Assembly (NCBI RefSeq): GCF_016925615.1
Contig: NZ_CP070499.1
Location: 744,001-808,000 of the forward strand
Length of the DNA: 64,000 nt
Direction of reading: 5' to 3'
Source of the DNA: Natronosporangium hydrolyticum
GTDB lineage: Bacteria > Actinomycetota > Actinomycetes > Mycobacteriales > Micromonosporaceae
Part shown: piece after piece, positions 40,270 to 49,290 of the stretch
Layout of the letters: each line of letters starts with the position of its first letter
Numbering within the stretch: position 1 is the stretch's first letter
Position numbers and translations under genes: made by a program
The notes under the pieces: model-generated
The model's input: only the letters and a program-made list of their open reading frames with translations
Told to the model about the DNA's origin: nothing
Databases searched by the model: none

Positions 40270-41739
40270 GTGACAAGTCCGCACAACCGCACCACCCGTA
40301 CCACCGTGGTGCTCGCCGCCGGACACGGCAAGCGAATGCGTTCAACGCTGCCCAAGGTGCTGCATCCGCTGCTCGGGCGGACGCTGCTGGGTCACGTGCT
40401 CACCGCGGCGGAGCCGCTGGCGGCAGAGCGCACCCTGGTTGTGGTGGGGGTCGGCGCCGACCAGGTAAGCGCCCACCTCGCGGAAGTGGCGCCGAAGTCG
40501 GTCCCGGTGGTGCAGTCGGAGCAGCTGGGCACCGGCCACGCCGTGCGCACCGCGCTCGCGGCGCTGCCCGAATCCGAGCTCACCGGCACGGTGCTGGTCC
40601 TCAACGGCGACCTGCCGCTGCTGCGCCCGGAGACGCTGACCGAGCTCGTCGAGCGCCACGAGGCGAGCGGGGCGGCGGCCACGCTGCTCACCGCGGCGGT
40701 GCCCGACCCGACCGGGCTCGGCCGGATCCGGCGGGGTCCCCGGGGCGACTTCGCCGGCATCGTCGAGGAGCGCGACGCCAGCGCCGCGCAGCGCGCCATC
40801 CAGGAGATCAACGTCGGCTGTTACGCCTTCGACGCGGCGGCGTTGCAGACGGTGCTGGGCCAGCTCAGCCGGGACAACGCCCAACGTGAGGAGTACCTCA
40901 CCGACGCCGCCGGCATTCTGCTCGAACGCGGCGCGTCGGTGGCGGTGCACCAGGTGGCGGACCCGATCGAGGCGCTCGGCTGTAACGACCGGGCGGAGCT
41001 CGCGGCCGCCCGGGCCCAGCTGCGGGACCGGATCAACCGGGAGTGGCTGCGCGCCGGGGTCACCATCATCGACCCGGCGACCACCTGGCTCGACGTCACC
41101 GTCACCCTGGGCACGGATGCGGTGATCGAACCTCACTGCCAGCTGCGCGGCGCCACCGCGGTGGGGGAGCGGGCGACGGTGGGGCCCGAGAGCACGCTCA
41201 CCGACTGCCTGGTGGCCGAGGACGCGGTGGTGGTGCGCACGCACGCGGTCGGCGCCGAGGTGGGGCCGGGGGCGCAGGTCGGGCCCTTCTCCTATCTACG
41301 CCCGGGGGCGCGCCTGGCGGCCCGGGCCAAGGTAGGCGCCTTCGTTGAGCTGAAGCAGGCTGAGCTGGGTGAGGGGGCCAAGGTGCCGCACCTGAGCTAT
41401 GTGGGGGACGCCACCATCGGGCCGGCGGCCAACATCGGCGCCGGCACGATCTTCGTCAACTACGACGGGGTGCACAAGCACCACACCGAGGTCGGCGTGG
41501 CCGCCTTCGTCGGCTCCAACTCCAGCCTGGTCGCCCCGGTCTCGGTCGAGGACGGCGCGTACGTGGCGGCCGGCAGTGTGGTCACCCTGGGGGTGGAGCC
41601 GGGGGCCCTGGCGATCGCCCGCGGCCAGCAGCGCAATGTCGACGGCTGGGTGCTGCGGCGCCGCCCGGATACCGCTTCGGCCGAGGCCGCGCGCAAGGCC
41701 GCCCCGCCCGCCACCGACCAGGTGGCCGGCGAGTCCTGA
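40270..41739 (+). CDS. glmU: Bifunctional UDP-N-acetylglucosamine pyrophosphorylase / GlcN-1-P acetyltransferase
   Basis: 489 residues. Makes UDP-GlcNAc for peptidoglycan. The N-terminal uridyltransferase has VVLAAGHGKRMRSTLPKVLHPL, QLGTGHAV, LNGDLPLL and EINVGCYAF. The C-terminal left-handed beta-helix acetyltransferase has hexapeptide repeats, GPFSYLRPGARLAARAKVGAFVELK and NIGAGTIFVNYDGVHKHHTEVG. GTG 40270 follows GGAGGGAGCAGACC; upstream frame is open but runs through the tRNA. First gene of the set glmU-prs-rplY-pth. Confidence 0.97.
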   Translation: MTSPHNRTTRTTVVLAAGHGKRMRSTLPKVLHPLLGRTLLGHVLTAAEPLAAERTLVVVGVGADQVSAHLAEVAPKSVPVVQSEQLGTGHAVRTALAALPESELTGTVLVLNGDLPLLRPETLTELVERHEASGAAATLLTAAVPDPTGLGRIRRGPRGDFAGIVEERDASAAQRAIQEINVGCYAFDAAALQTVLGQLSRDNAQREEYLTDAAGILLERGASVAVHQVADPIEALGCNDRAELAAARAQLRDRINREWLRAGVTIIDPATTWLDVTVTLGTDAVIEPHCQLRGATAVGERATVGPESTLTDCLVAEDAVVVRTHAVGAEVGPGAQVGPFSYLRPGARLAARAKVGAFVELKQAELGEGAKVPHLSYVGDATIGPAANIGAGTIFVNYDGVHKHHTEVGVAAFVGSNSSLVAPVSVEDGAYVAAGSVVTLGVEPGALAIARGQQRNVDGWVLRRRPDTASAEAARKAAPPATDQVAGES

Positions 41740-41830
41740 CCCAAACCGAGCCTGCGCTGGCCGGTTCAGCCGGGGGTGGGATACTGGTGCACGGCATCGG
41801 CGGCTGATTATGTTGGGGGGACCTCACCCG

Positions 41831-42811
41831 ATGGCGAGCATCGTGGCGGCGAATCGTAAGAGCTTGATGCTCTTCTCCGGGCGGGCGTTCCCGGTTCTCG
41901 CAGAGGAGATCGGCGAGGTGCTCGGAGTGGCGCCCACCCCGACCGACCTGTATGACTTCCCCAACGGCGAGCTCTTCGTCCGGTACCAGGAGTCGGTGCG
42001 CGGGTCGGACGCGTTCGTGGTCCAGTCGATGACCGATCCGGTGAACCTGCGGGTCATGGAGACCTTGATCATGATCGACGCGCTGAAGCGCGGCTCGGCG
42101 AAGCGGATCACCGCGGTGCTTCCGTACTACCCGTATTCGAGGCAGGACAAGAAGCACCGCGGGCGGGAGCCGATCTCGGCCCGGCTGATCGCTGACCTGC
42201 TGAAGACCGCCGGCGCCAACCGGATCCTCACCGTTGACCTGCACACCGCGCAGATCCAGGGGTTCTTCGACGGGCCGGTCGATCACCTGCTGGCGCTGCC
42301 GCTGCTGGCGGAGTACGTCGAACGGACCTACTCGGGCCAGCCGTTGACGGTGGTGGCGCCCGACTCCGGTCGGGTCCGGGTGGCGGAGCGGTGGACCGAC
42401 CGGCTGGGCGGCTGCCCGCTGGCCTTCATCCACAAGACCCGCGATGTCACGACTCCCGGCCAGGTGGTGGCGAACCGGGTGGTCGGTGAGGTCGCGGGTC
42501 GGGTCTGTGTCGTGGTCGACGACGAGATCCAGACCGGCGGCACCGTCTGCAAGGCCGCCGACCTGCTCTTCGCGGCGGGCGCCGCCGAGGTGATCGTGGT
42601 CGTGACCCATCCGGTGCTGCCCGACCCGGCCGTCGAGCGGCTGAAAAATAGCCGGATCAGTGAGGTCGTGGTCACCAACTCGCTGCCGCTTACGCCGGAG
42701 AAGCAGCTCGACAAGCTGACGGTGATCTCGATCGCGCCGTTGCTCGCCCACGCCATCCGGGAAGTCTTCGAGGATGGCTCGGTGACGACCCTCTTCGGAG
42801 GCATGAGCTGA
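41831..42811 (+). CDS. prs: Ribose-phosphate pyrophosphokinase (PRPP synthase)
   Basis: 326 residues, class I. Makes PRPP from ribose-5-phosphate and ATP for nucleotides, His and Trp. Motifs: DLYDFPNGELFVRYQESVRG, YYPYSRQDKKHRGREPISARL (flexible catalytic loop), DLHTAQIQGFFDGPVDHL, and the PRPP loop VVVDDEIQTGGTVCKAADLL. ATG 41831 is preferred to ATG 41810 because GGGGGG precedes it at a suitable distance and homologues start near there. Confidence 0.96.
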   Translation: MASIVAANRKSLMLFSGRAFPVLAEEIGEVLGVAPTPTDLYDFPNGELFVRYQESVRGSDAFVVQSMTDPVNLRVMETLIMIDALKRGSAKRITAVLPYYPYSRQDKKHRGREPISARLIADLLKTAGANRILTVDLHTAQIQGFFDGPVDHLLALPLLAEYVERTYSGQPLTVVAPDSGRVRVAERWTDRLGGCPLAFIHKTRDVTTPGQVVANRVVGEVAGRVCVVVDDEIQTGGTVCKAADLLFAAGAAEVIVVVTHPVLPDPAVERLKNSRISEVVVTNSLPLTPEKQLDKLTVISIAPLLAHAIREVFEDGSVTTLFGGMS

Positions 42812-42891
42812 CCACCGGGTAGGATTTACCGGTTGCCGTGTCGACGGTGGCGATGACGAACAGAACCCCCGAACCAAACCGGAGCTGAGTC

Positions 42892-43533
42892 GTGTCCGTT
42901 TCCGAGATCAACGCCGAGATCCGTACCGAGTTCGGCAAGGGCGGCGCTCGGCGCACCCGCCGCGCCGGCAAGACCCCTGCGGTGTTGTACGGGCACGGCG
43001 AAGCGCCCAAGCACCTGTCCCTGCCGTCGCTGGAGTTCGCCAGCGCGATCCGCTATGGCGGCATGACCAACGTGCTGACCCTGACCTTCCCAGACGGGAC
43101 CAAGGCCACCGCGCTGCCCAAGGCGATCCAGCGGGACCCGCTGAAGAACACCTACGAGCACGCCGACCTGCTGCTGGTCCGGCGGGGCGAGAAGCTCACC
43201 GTGGAGATCCCGGTGCACCTGGTGGGTGAGCCGGCCCGCGGCACCCTGGTGATGCAGGAGCAGGACACGATCGCGATCATCGCCGACGCCACCCGCCTGC
43301 CTGACCAGCTGGATGTCTCGATCGAGGGGCTCGACGTCGGCGAGCGGGTCAACGCCGGCGATGTGACGCTGCCCGTGGGCTCGGAGCTCGCCGCGGACCC
43401 GGAGGCGCTGATCGTGATGATCACCGGCTCGCCGACCGCGGCCGAGATGGAGGGCGAGACCGCGGCGGAGGCTGAGGCCGAGGCGGGCGAGCCGGGCGGC
43501 GAGGGCGAGTCGGCCGGCTCCGCCGAGTCTTGA
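42892..43533 (+). CDS. rplY: 50S ribosomal protein L25/general stress protein Ctc
   Basis: 213 residues. The N-terminal L25 domain (about 1-95) has EIRTEFGKGGARRTRRAGKTPAVLYGHGE and binds 5S rRNA. The C-terminal TL5/Ctc domain has VEIPVHLVGEPARGTLV and LDVSIEGLDVGERVNAGDVTLPVG. An acidic low-complexity tail (Glu/Ala/Gly) ends it, as in many actinomycetes. GTG start; the stop overlaps the pth start. Confidence 0.95.
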   Translation: MSVSEINAEIRTEFGKGGARRTRRAGKTPAVLYGHGEAPKHLSLPSLEFASAIRYGGMTNVLTLTFPDGTKATALPKAIQRDPLKNTYEHADLLLVRRGEKLTVEIPVHLVGEPARGTLVMQEQDTIAIIADATRLPDQLDVSIEGLDVGERVNAGDVTLPVGSELAADPEALIVMITGSPTAAEMEGETAAEAEAEAGEPGGEGESAGSAES

Positions 43534-44222
43534 TCCGACGGCTGGTGGGCGCCGTGACCGGGCGCACCGAACCTGCCGGGGGCCGGTCGGCGACGGCCGA
43601 CCGGTCCGGCCCTGCCGGCCGTCCGCAGGAGCAGTCCGCCGCCGACGCGGACGACGTGTGGCTGGTGGTCGGGCTCGGTAATCCGGGCCCGAAGTACGCC
43701 CGCCATCGGCACAATGTCGGCTTCCTCGTCGCCGACCTGCTCGCGGAGCGGATCGGGGCCCGGTTCAGCCGACCCAAACGCGTGGTGGCGGAGGTCGCCG
43801 AGGGGCGCCTCGGGCTCGGCGGACCCCGGTTGGTGCTGGTCAAGCCGATGACCTACATGAATCTCTCCGGCGGCCCGGTGGCTGGGCTGAGCCGCTTCTA
43901 CAAGATTCCGCCGGCCCGGATCGTGGCGATCCACGACGATCTCGACCTGGGCTACGGCACCTTGCGGGCCAAGCTGGGCGGCGGCGAGGGCGGGCACAAC
44001 GGGCTACGGTCGTTGACCAAGTCGTTGGCGAGCAAGGATTATCTGCGGCTGCGCTTCGGGGTGGGCCGGCCGCCTGGTCGGCAGGACCCAGCAGACTGGG
44101 TGTTGTCTGACTTCTCCGCGGCAGAGCGCAAAGATCTCGACTATCTCGTGGACCGGTCGGCCGACTTCGCTGAGTCGATCATCACCAAGGGCCTCGAACC
44201 CGCCCAGAATCATTACCACTGA
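43530..44222 (+). CDS. pth: Peptidyl-tRNA hydrolase
   Basis: 230 residues with a 40-residue low-complexity N-terminal extension. It frees tRNA from prematurely released peptides. The core has WLVVGLGNPGPKYARHRHNVGF (with the catalytic His of RHNVGF), PMTYMNLSGGPVAGLSRFY, IVAIHDDLDLGYGTLRAKLGGGEGGHNGLRSL and LRFGVGRPPGRQDPADWVL. The TTG start overlaps the rplY stop (TTGA); a GTG a few codons on is an alternative and would remove only non-conserved residues. Confidence 0.95.
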   Translation: MIRRLVGAVTGRTEPAGGRSATADRSGPAGRPQEQSAADADDVWLVVGLGNPGPKYARHRHNVGFLVADLLAERIGARFSRPKRVVAEVAEGRLGLGGPRLVLVKPMTYMNLSGGPVAGLSRFYKIPPARIVAIHDDLDLGYGTLRAKLGGGEGGHNGLRSLTKSLASKDYLRLRFGVGRPPGRQDPADWVLSDFSAAERKDLDYLVDRSADFAESIITKGLEPAQNHYH

Positions 44223-44302
44223 TACTCGATGTGGTGAAGGCGCGTGTCGGGTACCGGTCGCTCTGCTTGGATTCGCCGACTATCTTGCGTACGCTGTCGC
44301 CC

Positions 44303-44324
44303 GTGTGTCTCAGGCCTGACACAC
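44303..44324. promoter_or_regulatory. Inverted repeat upstream of the cysQDN operon
   Basis: GTGTGTC (44303-44309) and GACACAC (44318-44324) are exact 7-bp arms around TCAGGCCT. It sits 27 bp before the cysQ GTG, just before a CAGGAGG ribosome site. A -35-like TTGGAT and weak -10 lie upstream at about 44268-44297. It may be a repressor site or a small mRNA hairpin; no named riboswitch fits. Confidence 0.45.
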
Positions 44325-44350
44325 CCTGAGCAAGGTCAGGAGGACCGCGA

Positions 44351-45136
44351 GTGACCCCTCCGGTTGGCGACGGTGCGTTCGCTCGCTGGCTGGCGGCGCG
44401 CGCCGGGGACGAGCTGCTCGCGCTGCGGGCCGAGTTCGGCCATGATGATCCGGCGCGGCTGCGTGATGCTGGCGACAAGCGGGCGCATGACGTGCTCGTC
44501 TCCGCGCTCAGTCAGTGGCGGGCCGGCGACGCGGTGCTCTCGGAAGAGGGGGTGGACGATCCCCGGCGGCTCACCGCTGAGCGGGTGTGGATCGTGGACC
44601 CGCTCGACGGGACCCGCGAGTTCAGCGAGCCGGGCCGGGTCGACTGGGCGGTTCACGTGGCGCTCTGGTCCCGCAATGTGGGATTGCAGGCTGGCGCGGT
44701 AGCCCTGCCCGCGCAGCACCGGCTCTTCTCCACCGATCATCCGCCGGCGTATCCTCCGCTGGCCGACCCGGTGGTCGAGGGGGGCCGGCCCCGGCTGCGG
44801 ATCGCGGTGAGCCGGACCCGGCCACCGGCGTTCGTCGCGGCCATCGCCGAGGAGCTCGGTGGTGAACTGGTGCCGCTGGGGTCGGCCGGGGCGAAGATCG
44901 CGGCGGTGATCGCCGGTGAGGTCGACGCCTATCTGCACGCCGGCGGACAGTACGAATGGGACTCAGCGGCGCCGGTCGCGGTGGCGCGCGCCACTGGTCT
45001 GCACACATCCCGGATCGACGGCTCTACCCTGGAATACAACCAGCCCGACCCGCGGCTGCCGGACCTGTTGGTCTGCCGGCGGGATCTGGCCGGTGAGTTG
45101 TTGGCGGCGGTAGCTAGACGAGCGGAGGAGACATGA
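44351..45136 (+). CDS. cysQ: 3'(2'),5'-bisphosphate nucleotidase CysQ
   Basis: 261 residues, Mg-dependent, Li-sensitive phosphatase of the inositol-monophosphatase fold. It removes PAP made during sulfate activation and so lifts its inhibition. Metal-site motifs: SEEG in AVLSEEGVDD, WIVDPLDGTREF and, near the end, YEWDSAAPVAVARATGLH. The GTG start follows AGGAGG. Its stop overlaps cysD by ATGA, which places it firmly in sulfur assimilation. Confidence 0.93.
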   Translation: MTPPVGDGAFARWLAARAGDELLALRAEFGHDDPARLRDAGDKRAHDVLVSALSQWRAGDAVLSEEGVDDPRRLTAERVWIVDPLDGTREFSEPGRVDWAVHVALWSRNVGLQAGAVALPAQHRLFSTDHPPAYPPLADPVVEGGRPRLRIAVSRTRPPAFVAAIAEELGGELVPLGSAGAKIAAVIAGEVDAYLHAGGQYEWDSAAPVAVARATGLHTSRIDGSTLEYNQPDPRLPDLLVCRRDLAGELLAAVARRAEET

Positions 45137-46038
45137 GCGCCCGGTATCAGGTCTCGCATCTGGATGCGCTCGAAGCGGAGAGCATCTTTATCATGCGGGA
45201 GGTCGCCGCGGAGCTGGAGCGGCCGGTGCTGCTCTTCTCCGGCGGCAAGGACTCGGTGGTGATGCTGCGCCTGGCGCAGCGGGCGTTCGCCCCCGGCGCC
45301 ATCCCGTTCCCGGTGATGCACGTGGACACCGGCCACAACTTCCCCGAGGTTCTCAAATATCGGGACGAGCAGGTGGCGACCCTGGGTCTGCAGCTGATCG
45401 TGGCGAGCGTGCCCGAGGCGCTGGAGGCGGGGCTGGTGCATGAGCCCGCAGACGGCTCCCGCAACCGGATCCAGACCCCGGTGTTGCTCTCGGCGGTGGA
45501 GAAGTACCGGTTCGACGCGCTCTTCGGGGGTGCCCGGCGCGACGAGGAGAAGGCCCGGGCCAAAGAGCGGGTCTTCTCGTTCCGTGACGAGTTCGGCCAG
45601 TGGGACCCGAAGAATCAACGCCCCGAGCTGTGGTCGCTCTACAACGGCAAGCGGCACCCCGGCGAGTCGATCCGGGTGTTCCCGCTCTCCAACTGGACCG
45701 AGTTGGATGTCTGGCACTACCTGGCGCGGGAAGAGATCCCGCTGCCCACGATCTACTTCGCGCACGACCGGGAAGTGGTGGAGCGCGACGGGATGCTCTA
45801 CGCGGTAAACGAATTCTTCGCCCCGCGCGAGGGCGAGACCCCACGGCTGGAACGGGTGCGCTACCGCACCGTCGGGGACGCCTCCTGCACCGCCGCGGTG
45901 CGGTCGGAGGCGGACACGGTGGTGAAGGTCATCGAGGAGGTGGCGGCGACCCGGATCACCGAACGCGGCGCCACCCGCGGCGATGACCGGGTCAGCGAGG
46001 CGGCTATGGAGGACCGGAAGCGGGAAGGGTACTTCTGA
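45133..46038 (+). CDS. cysD: Sulfate adenylyltransferase subunit CysD
   Basis: 301 residues, full length. With CysN it makes adenosine 5'-phosphosulfate from sulfate and ATP. The PP-loop is SGGKDS in LLFSGGKDSVVMLRLAQ; then FPVMHVDTGHNFPEVL, LFGGARRDEEKARAKERVFS and FPLSNWTELDVWHYLAREEIPLP. Overlaps cysQ by 4 bases and cysN by one base, so the three are one operon. Confidence 0.97.
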   Translation: MSARYQVSHLDALEAESIFIMREVAAELERPVLLFSGGKDSVVMLRLAQRAFAPGAIPFPVMHVDTGHNFPEVLKYRDEQVATLGLQLIVASVPEALEAGLVHEPADGSRNRIQTPVLLSAVEKYRFDALFGGARRDEEKARAKERVFSFRDEFGQWDPKNQRPELWSLYNGKRHPGESIRVFPLSNWTELDVWHYLAREEIPLPTIYFAHDREVVERDGMLYAVNEFFAPREGETPRLERVRYRTVGDASCTAAVRSEADTVVKVIEEVAATRITERGATRGDDRVSEAAMEDRKREGYF

Positions 46039-47327
46039 TGACTGCGGTGCGCAGCGAGCCAGAGAGCGAGCAACTGCGGGCGATGGACCTGCTGCGGTTT
46101 GCCACCGCCGGCAGCGTCGACGACGGCAAGTCGACGTTGATCGGCCGCCTGCTCTACGACACCAAGACCCTCTTCACCGACCAGTTGGCGGCGGTGGAGG
46201 CGGTCAGCGCCGCCCGCGGCGACGAGTACACCAACCTGGCGCTGCTCACCGACGGCCTGCGGGCGGAGCGGGAGCAGGGCATCACCATCGACGTGGCGTA
46301 CCGCTACTTCGCCACTCCTCGGCGGAAGTTCATCATCGCCGACACCCCCGGGCACATCCAGTACACCCGAAACATGGTCACCGGGGCGTCCACCGCCGAC
46401 CTGGCGCTGATCCTGGTCGACGCGCGTAAGGGCTTGGTGGAGCAGTCACGTCGGCACGCGTTCCTGTGCTCGCTGCTGCGGGTGCCGCACCTGGTGCTCT
46501 GCGTCAACAAGATGGATCTGGTCGACTGGTCGCAGGAGGTCTTTGAACGGATCTCCGACGAGTTCACCGCGTTCGCCGCGAAGCTGGACGCGCCGGACCT
46601 GTCGGTGGTTCCGATCTCGGCTCTGCACGGCGACAACATCGTCAGCCGGTCGGAGCACATGCCCTGGTATGACGGCCCATCGCTGCTGCACCACCTGGAG
46701 CATGTGCACTTCGCCTCCGACCGCAACCTGGTCGACGTGCGGTTCCCGGTGCAGTATGTGATCCGACCCCAGTCGAGCGCGGTGCGCGACTACCGTGGCT
46801 ACGCCGGCCAGGTCGCGAGCGGGGTGCTCAAGCCCGGCGACGAGGTGATGGTGCTGCCCTCCGGGTTCACCACCACGATCGCCGAGATCGACACCCCGGA
46901 CGGGCCGGTCGCCGAGGCGTACCCGCCGATGGCGGTGACGGTCCGGCTCGCCGACGAGCTCGACGTCTCCCGCGGCGACATGATCTGCCGGCCACACAAC
47001 GCGCCGACGGTCACCCAGGACATCGACGCGATGGTGTGCTGGATGGATGAGAGTAAGCCGCTGGCCGTGGGCGGGAAGTACGCGATCAAGCACACCACCC
47101 GGGCGGCCCGGGCGGTGGTCCGGGACCTGCAGTACCGGCTCGACGTCAACACCCTGCACCGCGACGACGAGGCCGACGCGCTGCGGCTCAACGAGATCGG
47201 CCGGGTCCGGCTGCGTACCACGGTTCCGCTGCTCGCCGACGAGTACCGCCGTAACCGCACCACCGGCGGCTTCATCATCGTCGACGAGGCCACCAACCGG
47301 ACCGTCGGCGCCGCGATGATCCTCTGA
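46038..47327 (+). CDS. cysN: Sulfate adenylyltransferase subunit CysN (GTPase)
   Basis: 429 residues, an EF-Tu-like GTPase that drives APS formation with CysD. G motifs: GSVDDGKSTLIGRLLYD, DTPGHIQYTRNMVTGAS, CVNKMDLVDW. Domains II and III follow to DEYRRNRTTGGFIIVDEATN. No CysC (APS kinase) domain is fused at the C-terminus, unlike the CysNC form. APS or PAPS reductase must be elsewhere. ATG overlaps the cysD stop (TGATG). Confidence 0.97.
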   Translation: MTAVRSEPESEQLRAMDLLRFATAGSVDDGKSTLIGRLLYDTKTLFTDQLAAVEAVSAARGDEYTNLALLTDGLRAEREQGITIDVAYRYFATPRRKFIIADTPGHIQYTRNMVTGASTADLALILVDARKGLVEQSRRHAFLCSLLRVPHLVLCVNKMDLVDWSQEVFERISDEFTAFAAKLDAPDLSVVPISALHGDNIVSRSEHMPWYDGPSLLHHLEHVHFASDRNLVDVRFPVQYVIRPQSSAVRDYRGYAGQVASGVLKPGDEVMVLPSGFTTTIAEIDTPDGPVAEAYPPMAVTVRLADELDVSRGDMICRPHNAPTVTQDIDAMVCWMDESKPLAVGGKYAIKHTTRAARAVVRDLQYRLDVNTLHRDDEADALRLNEIGRVRLRTTVPLLADEYRRNRTTGGFIIVDEATNRTVGAAMIL

Positions 47328-47843
47328 CGAAACTGGTCTGCGCCGGGCGAGCATGTCCTTCTTGGTGGCGGACGCGACTCCGCTGGCTAGATCGGGTCAC
47401 TTGATCATCAGGCGTCGCCGCAGCTCAGGTGGTGCTGCGGGTGCGTTTGCTTTGCTTGCGCATACGCCATCGGCCGGGCTGTCGGGCTGCAAGATCGGCG
47501 GGCAGATCCGCTCACCCGACCAACCTGGCCGCCGGGCGGCCGCGAGACCACGGCATTTCCGACATGGTTGGGTGGAGAGGGATCTTGTATACCGGAATAT
47601 CCGACTTTTCCGTGCGCAAGATCCCTCCCTACCCAACCATGTCGGGGTTGGGCAGGGGCGCCGCTCAACTCGCCCGGTAGGGCGAGTGGCGGCCCGGGCG
47701 TCGTCCACACCCCACCCCATCTAGTCGCAGCAGAACGTCTCGCTCGTTGCACCACCACCTGAATCAAGCGGGCCGGATACACTCATCTGTGAGTGTTCCA
47801 ACTTTGAGGGTTCCAATCCTGGGTGTCTTCCTCGGGGGTGTGG
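47328..47843. other. Intergenic region with a large hairpin and no supported gene
   Basis: 516 bp between cysN and the DUF234 ATPase. Several frames are open on both strands, but they have no ribosome site, and their coding looks like a shadow of the palindrome at 47559-47645. A pair of GTTCCAA/GGTTCCAA repeats (around 47795-47816) lies just before the ATPase start and might be a control site. Confidence 0.5.
47559..47645. repeat. Long imperfect hairpin (REP/MITE-like element)
   Basis: Left arm 47559-47587 and right arm 47617-47645 are inverted repeats of 29 bp with only two mismatches (arms start CCGACATGGTTGGG and end CCCAACCATGTCGG), around a 29-base centre that itself has a small CGGA-ATA-TCCG dyad. 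No U-tract or coding signal. It resembles the palindromic repeat units dispersed in actinomycete genomes, although only one copy is in the window. Confidence 0.75.
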
Positions 47844-49268
47844 ATGGATGGCTTCGTCGGCCGGCAGCGGGAACTCGCCGCCCTGGACCGGATGCTCGGC
47901 CGAGTGGTCGGCGGCGGCCGCGCCGGCCGGCCCGGCCGGGCGCTGCTCATGCGCGGCCGCCGCCGGGTCGGGAAGTCCCGGCTGGTGGAGGAGTTTGTGG
48001 CCCGGGCCGGCGTTCCTCACCTCTACTTCACCGCCTCCGCGGCCCCGTCGCTCGGCGCCGACCTGGGGCTGTTTCAGGCGGCGCTCGAGGCCAGTGATTT
48101 GCCGGGGGCTGCGGAGCTGGCTGGGCAGGCGCCGCAGACCTGGGACGCGGCGCTGCAGCTGCTCGCCTCGGTGCTGCCCGTGGACGGACCGAGCATCGTG
48201 GTCCTCGACGAGCTTCCCTACCTGATCGCCAACGATCCCGGCCTGGAAGGAACCTTGCAGAAGGTCTTCGACCGGGCTTTGTCGCGGCGCCCGGTGCTGC
48301 TCATCGGGATCGGGTCGGATCTGGCCATGATGGAGGCGCTCAACGAGTACGGTCGCCCGTTCCACCAGCGGGCGACCGAGCTGGTGGTGCCGCCGCTGAA
48401 CCCCGGAGATGTCGCCACCCTGCTGGGCCTGCCGCCGGCCGAGGCGTTCGACGCTTACCTGGTCTCCGGCGGCCTGCCACTGATCCTGGACGATTGGCCC
48501 GCCGGCGCCACGGTCCCGGAGTATCTGTCGGAGGTGGTGGCGGATCCGACGTCGGCGTTGCTGGTGAGCGGGGAGCGGGCAGTGGCGGCGGAGTTTCCGG
48601 TCGAGTCGCAGGCACGGTCGGTGCTGGCGGCGATCGGGGCGGGCGAGCGTAGCTTCACCTCGATCGGCCGGGCCGCCGGTGGGCTCCCGCAAGCGTCGTT
48701 GAGCCGGGCGCTCGACCTACTGACAGCGAAGCGGGTGGTGGCAACGACCACGCCGCTGTCGACTCGGCCATCACGGGAGACCCGTTACGCCGTCGCCGAC
48801 CCGTACCTGCGGTTCTGGCTCGCCTTCCTCGGGCCCTACGCGCCGGAGATCGAGCGGGGGCGTGGTGACCTGACCTTGGCACGGATGCTGAATTCGTGGG
48901 CGGCGTGGCGTGGCCGGGCGATCGAACCGGTCATCCGGGAGTCGCTGCTGCGGTTGCCGGAGCTGCTGCCCGCCGACACCGGGGTGGTGGGTGGTTACTG
49001 GACCCGCAGCGGTGATCCGGAGATCGACCTGGTGGGCGCCGACCGTGGCCCGGTGGCGGGGACGGTCTCGTTCGTGGGTTCGGTGAAGTGGCAGGAGCAG
49101 CGCCCGTTCGACGCGCGTGACCTGGGCAGGTTGGTGGCGCACCGGCGACAGTTGCCGGGCGCCGATGAGCAGACGCCGCTGCTGGTGGTTTCCCGGACCG
49201 GCGCGAGCGTGGCAGGAGTCCCGGTGGTCGGCGCCGCGGAGCTGCTGGCCGCCTATCCTGTGGCGTGA
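47844..49268 (+). CDS. Archaeal-type ATPase with DUF234 C-terminal domain (copy 1)
   Basis: 474 residues from ATG 47844 (GTG 47823 in frame). The N-terminal ATPase has FVGRQRELAALDRML, Walker A RGRRRVGKSRL and Walker B IVVLDELPYLIAN. A winged-helix part follows (GAGERSFTSIGRAAGGLPQASLSRALDLL). The C-terminal DUF234 has RYAVADPYLRFWLAFLGPY and a PD-(D/E)xK-like end GDPEIDLVGAD ... FVGSVKW. The function of this family is not established; a nuclease-like or DNA-linked role is inference. It stands alone next to palindromic DNA. Confidence 0.82.
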   Translation: MDGFVGRQRELAALDRMLGRVVGGGRAGRPGRALLMRGRRRVGKSRLVEEFVARAGVPHLYFTASAAPSLGADLGLFQAALEASDLPGAAELAGQAPQTWDAALQLLASVLPVDGPSIVVLDELPYLIANDPGLEGTLQKVFDRALSRRPVLLIGIGSDLAMMEALNEYGRPFHQRATELVVPPLNPGDVATLLGLPPAEAFDAYLVSGGLPLILDDWPAGATVPEYLSEVVADPTSALLVSGERAVAAEFPVESQARSVLAAIGAGERSFTSIGRAAGGLPQASLSRALDLLTAKRVVATTTPLSTRPSRETRYAVADPYLRFWLAFLGPYAPEIERGRGDLTLARMLNSWAAWRGRAIEPVIRESLLRLPELLPADTGVVGGYWTRSGDPEIDLVGADRGPVAGTVSFVGSVKWQEQRPFDARDLGRLVAHRRQLPGADEQTPLLVVSRTGASVAGVPVVGAAELLAAYPVA

Positions 49269-49290
49269 CCCCCACGAGAGGACCCTGAAG

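Noticed and set aside
44223-44350. SAM-type riboswitch before cysQ
   Set aside because: Only one 7-bp dyad is present; the multi-stem core of known SAM riboswitches is absent.
47397-47720. Minus-strand frame of 107 codons across the large hairpin
   Set aside because: Much of it is the palindrome read through; no start signal and no family resemblance.
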